Of a DNA stretch of 33,952 nt, positions 32,798-33,952 are shown piece after piece. Made by a program: the position numbers and the translations under genes. Source of the stretch: Peribacillus saganii (GTDB lineage Bacteria > Bacillota > Bacilli > Bacillales > DSM-1321); the NCBI RefSeq assembly GCF_003429095.1, contig NZ_QVTE01000070.1, forward strand, positions 1 to 33,952, given 5' to 3'. Positions within the stretch are counted from its first letter, which is position 1; each line of letters starts with the position of its first letter. The notes under the pieces were generated by a model. That model had not been told where the DNA came from. It searched no databases and saw only the letters and a program-made list of their open reading frames with translations.

Positions 32798-33876
32798 GTG
32801 AAATTCGATCAATGCTTGCAGATACAATAAATAAAGTGATGAAGGATCAGTGCACTAAGGAGTTAATTGCAAAAGCTGAAAAGGGCGTTTTTCCCATTTC
32901 TTTGTGGAAAACTCTTGAAGAACTAGGTGTAATGGGTATAGGCATTGATGAGGAAAATGGCGGAGCTGGGGGAGATTTAGGTGATTTAATGGCACTTTTA
33001 AAAATTGCAGGCTATTATGCCGCCCCTATTCCACTAGCAGAACATATCTTATCTAATTGGCTGCTTTCTTCCTGTGGATTGCCTATAGATTCGGAGATTT
33101 GCACACTTGGACCTGTAAATCAGGCAAATGAAATTCATTTTACAGAAATATCTGGCGGCTGGATTGTTTCCGGTAAAGCCAGCTATGTTCCTTGGGGCAG
33201 AGATGCTAAATCCATTACAGTATTCGGTAAGTCCGATGAAAACCATTTAATGGCGGCAAAAATCCAGTTAGATTTGTGTTCCATTAATCCCCATGAAAAC
33301 CTTGCTGGAGAGCCTAGAGATGAAGTAATCATGAACAACATTCACCTAAAAAAGGAATCTGCTGCTTATCTGGAAGCGGATAAACTGAATGAACTTTATA
33401 TAACTGGATTATTATCGCGTGTAATGCTTATGACTGGGGCTCTGGAAAAAACTTTGGATTTAACAGTCGCTTATTCCAAAGAAAGAACGCAATTTGGACG
33501 TCCGATTAGTAAATTCCAGGCGATTCAGCAACAGTTGGCGATCATTGCAGGAGAAATAACCGCGGCGATGGTTATAGCCGATTTTGTTATGAGCAACATA
33601 GACGATAAATTAAATTTTGAAGAAGCTGCGATGGCAAAAATCCAATTAGGAGATGCGGCGGGACTTGTCTCGCGAATCGCTCACCAAGTACACGCAGCGA
33701 TGGGTTTTACAGATGAACACCCTCTCCATCTAAGCACAAGACGATTATGGTCGTGGCGTGATGAATTTGGTACTGAAAGTGAACTTGCAAAAAAGCTGGG
33801 AGAATATATTTTAGTTAATTGTTCCAGTAATTTATGGGAATTTGCAACACATTCCAAAAGTACAATAAGACAATAA
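32794..33876 (+). CDS. Acyl-CoA dehydrogenase-like partner subunit without a catalytic glutamate
   Basis: A 360-residue acyl-CoA dehydrogenase fold protein. The N-domain ends in VMGIGIDEENGGAGGDLGD, the middle domain is short and divergent, and the C-domain has ERTQFGRPISKFQAIQQQLA, the FAD-contacting Arg/Gln segment, and HQVHAAMGFTDEHPLH. I see no glutamate at either known base position, which fits the non-catalytic, FAD-sharing partner of a heteromeric dehydrogenase. It starts inside the preceding gene (ATGA) and ends just before a terminator hairpin, so it is the last gene of the unit. Confidence 0.85.
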   Translation: MSEIRSMLADTINKVMKDQCTKELIAKAEKGVFPISLWKTLEELGVMGIGIDEENGGAGGDLGDLMALLKIAGYYAAPIPLAEHILSNWLLSSCGLPIDSEICTLGPVNQANEIHFTEISGGWIVSGKASYVPWGRDAKSITVFGKSDENHLMAAKIQLDLCSINPHENLAGEPRDEVIMNNIHLKKESAAYLEADKLNELYITGLLSRVMLMTGALEKTLDLTVAYSKERTQFGRPISKFQAIQQQLAIIAGEITAAMVIADFVMSNIDDKLNFEEAAMAKIQLGDAAGLVSRIAHQVHAAMGFTDEHPLHLSTRRLWSWRDEFGTESELAKKLGEYILVNCSSNLWEFATHSKSTIRQ

Positions 33877-33877
33877 A

Positions 33878-33909
33878 ACACAGGTCCCAAATCATTTTGG
33901 GACCTGTGT
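33878..33909. terminator. Strong terminator hairpin between convergent units
   Basis: A perfect 14-bp stem (ACACAGGTCCCAAA / TTTGGGACCTGTGT) with a TCAT loop lies 1 base after the last stop codon. The T-rich tail (TTTTATTG) lies on the minus strand, so it suits a gene running in from the right as well as closing the + operon. Confidence 0.75.
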
Positions 33910-33952
33910 CAGAGTGTCGAGAAACTCCCTAGAGATCAATATCCTTGGTCAT

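Noticed and set aside
33929..33952. Minus-strand codons reading MTKDIDL then stop at the right edge
   Set aside because: Seven codons at the window edge cannot be distinguished from chance, although the T-run side of the terminator hints at a gene coming from the right.
1..33952. CRISPR array, tRNA or rRNA genes, insertion sequences
   Set aside because: No regularly spaced repeats, cloverleaf-like segments, ribosomal RNA signatures, transposase frames or terminal inverted repeats were seen on either strand.

Overview
The window looks like a chromosomal segment of a low-GC, spore-former-type Firmicute (Bacillaceae, close to Bacillus/Neobacillus/Mesobacillus by inference). The support is strong AGGAGG-type ribosome sites, frequent GTG/TTG starts, a cre-like CcpA site, and Bacillus-style hairpin terminators. 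I see no tRNA, rRNA, CRISPR array, phage gene or intact mobile element, and no recognisable transcription regulator. Almost everything is one large catabolic island for an organic acid that I cannot name.

Layout. 1-190: tail of an upstream gene and its terminator. 676-3995: a TRAP transporter of the TAXI class (lipoprotein binding protein plus fused permease), preceded by a cre-like site. 4052-19561: a long + strand run with an acyl-CoA dehydrogenase, a LarA-like (nickel racemase fold) protein, an unassigned polytopic membrane protein, an RraA-like lyase, a two-subunit ThDP decarboxylase of the sulfopyruvate/phosphonopyruvate type, a D-2-hydroxyacid dehydrogenase, a crotonase, a hotdog thioesterase, an SDR, a GlcD-type flavoprotein, a class III CoA-transferase, a second SDR, and a two-subunit 2-oxoacid:ferredoxin oxidoreductase. 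19668-24559: a second set with GlcD, GlcF, a 2-hydroxyacid dehydrogenase, RraA and a frameshifted relic of a fumarylacetoacetate-hydrolase family gene. 24721-26427: an IlvD/Edd-family dehydratase on the minus strand, with its own terminator. It is divergent from 26658-30230, which holds a second LarA-like protein, a split UxaA-type dehydratase (SAF subunit plus catalytic subunit) and a third SDR. 30286-30805: a heavily frameshifted larC pseudogene (nickel-pincer cofactor biosynthesis). 30832-33876: a crotonase and a pair of overlapping acyl-CoA dehydrogenase subunits, ending at a strong hairpin.

How the genes could work together (inference). The transporter imports a carboxylate. LarA-like racemases and dehydratases (IlvD-type, UxaA-type) supply the right 2-hydroxy or 2-oxo acid. 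NAD-dependent 2-hydroxyacid dehydrogenases and the GlcDF flavoenzyme oxidise 2-hydroxyacids to 2-oxoacids. The ThDP enzymes decarboxylate these, with KorAB-type chemistry giving acyl-CoA and reduced ferredoxin. CoA-transferase, acyl-CoA dehydrogenases, crotonases, SDRs and the thioesterase then run a beta-oxidation-like route. RraA proteins would cleave or decarboxylate 4-carboxy-2-oxo acids.

The most striking points are the dead larC beside two LarA homologues that keep all the nickel/cofactor residues, the doubled enzyme sets, and several family members that lack canonical catalytic residues (two SDRs without YxxxK, one crotonase without either glutamate).
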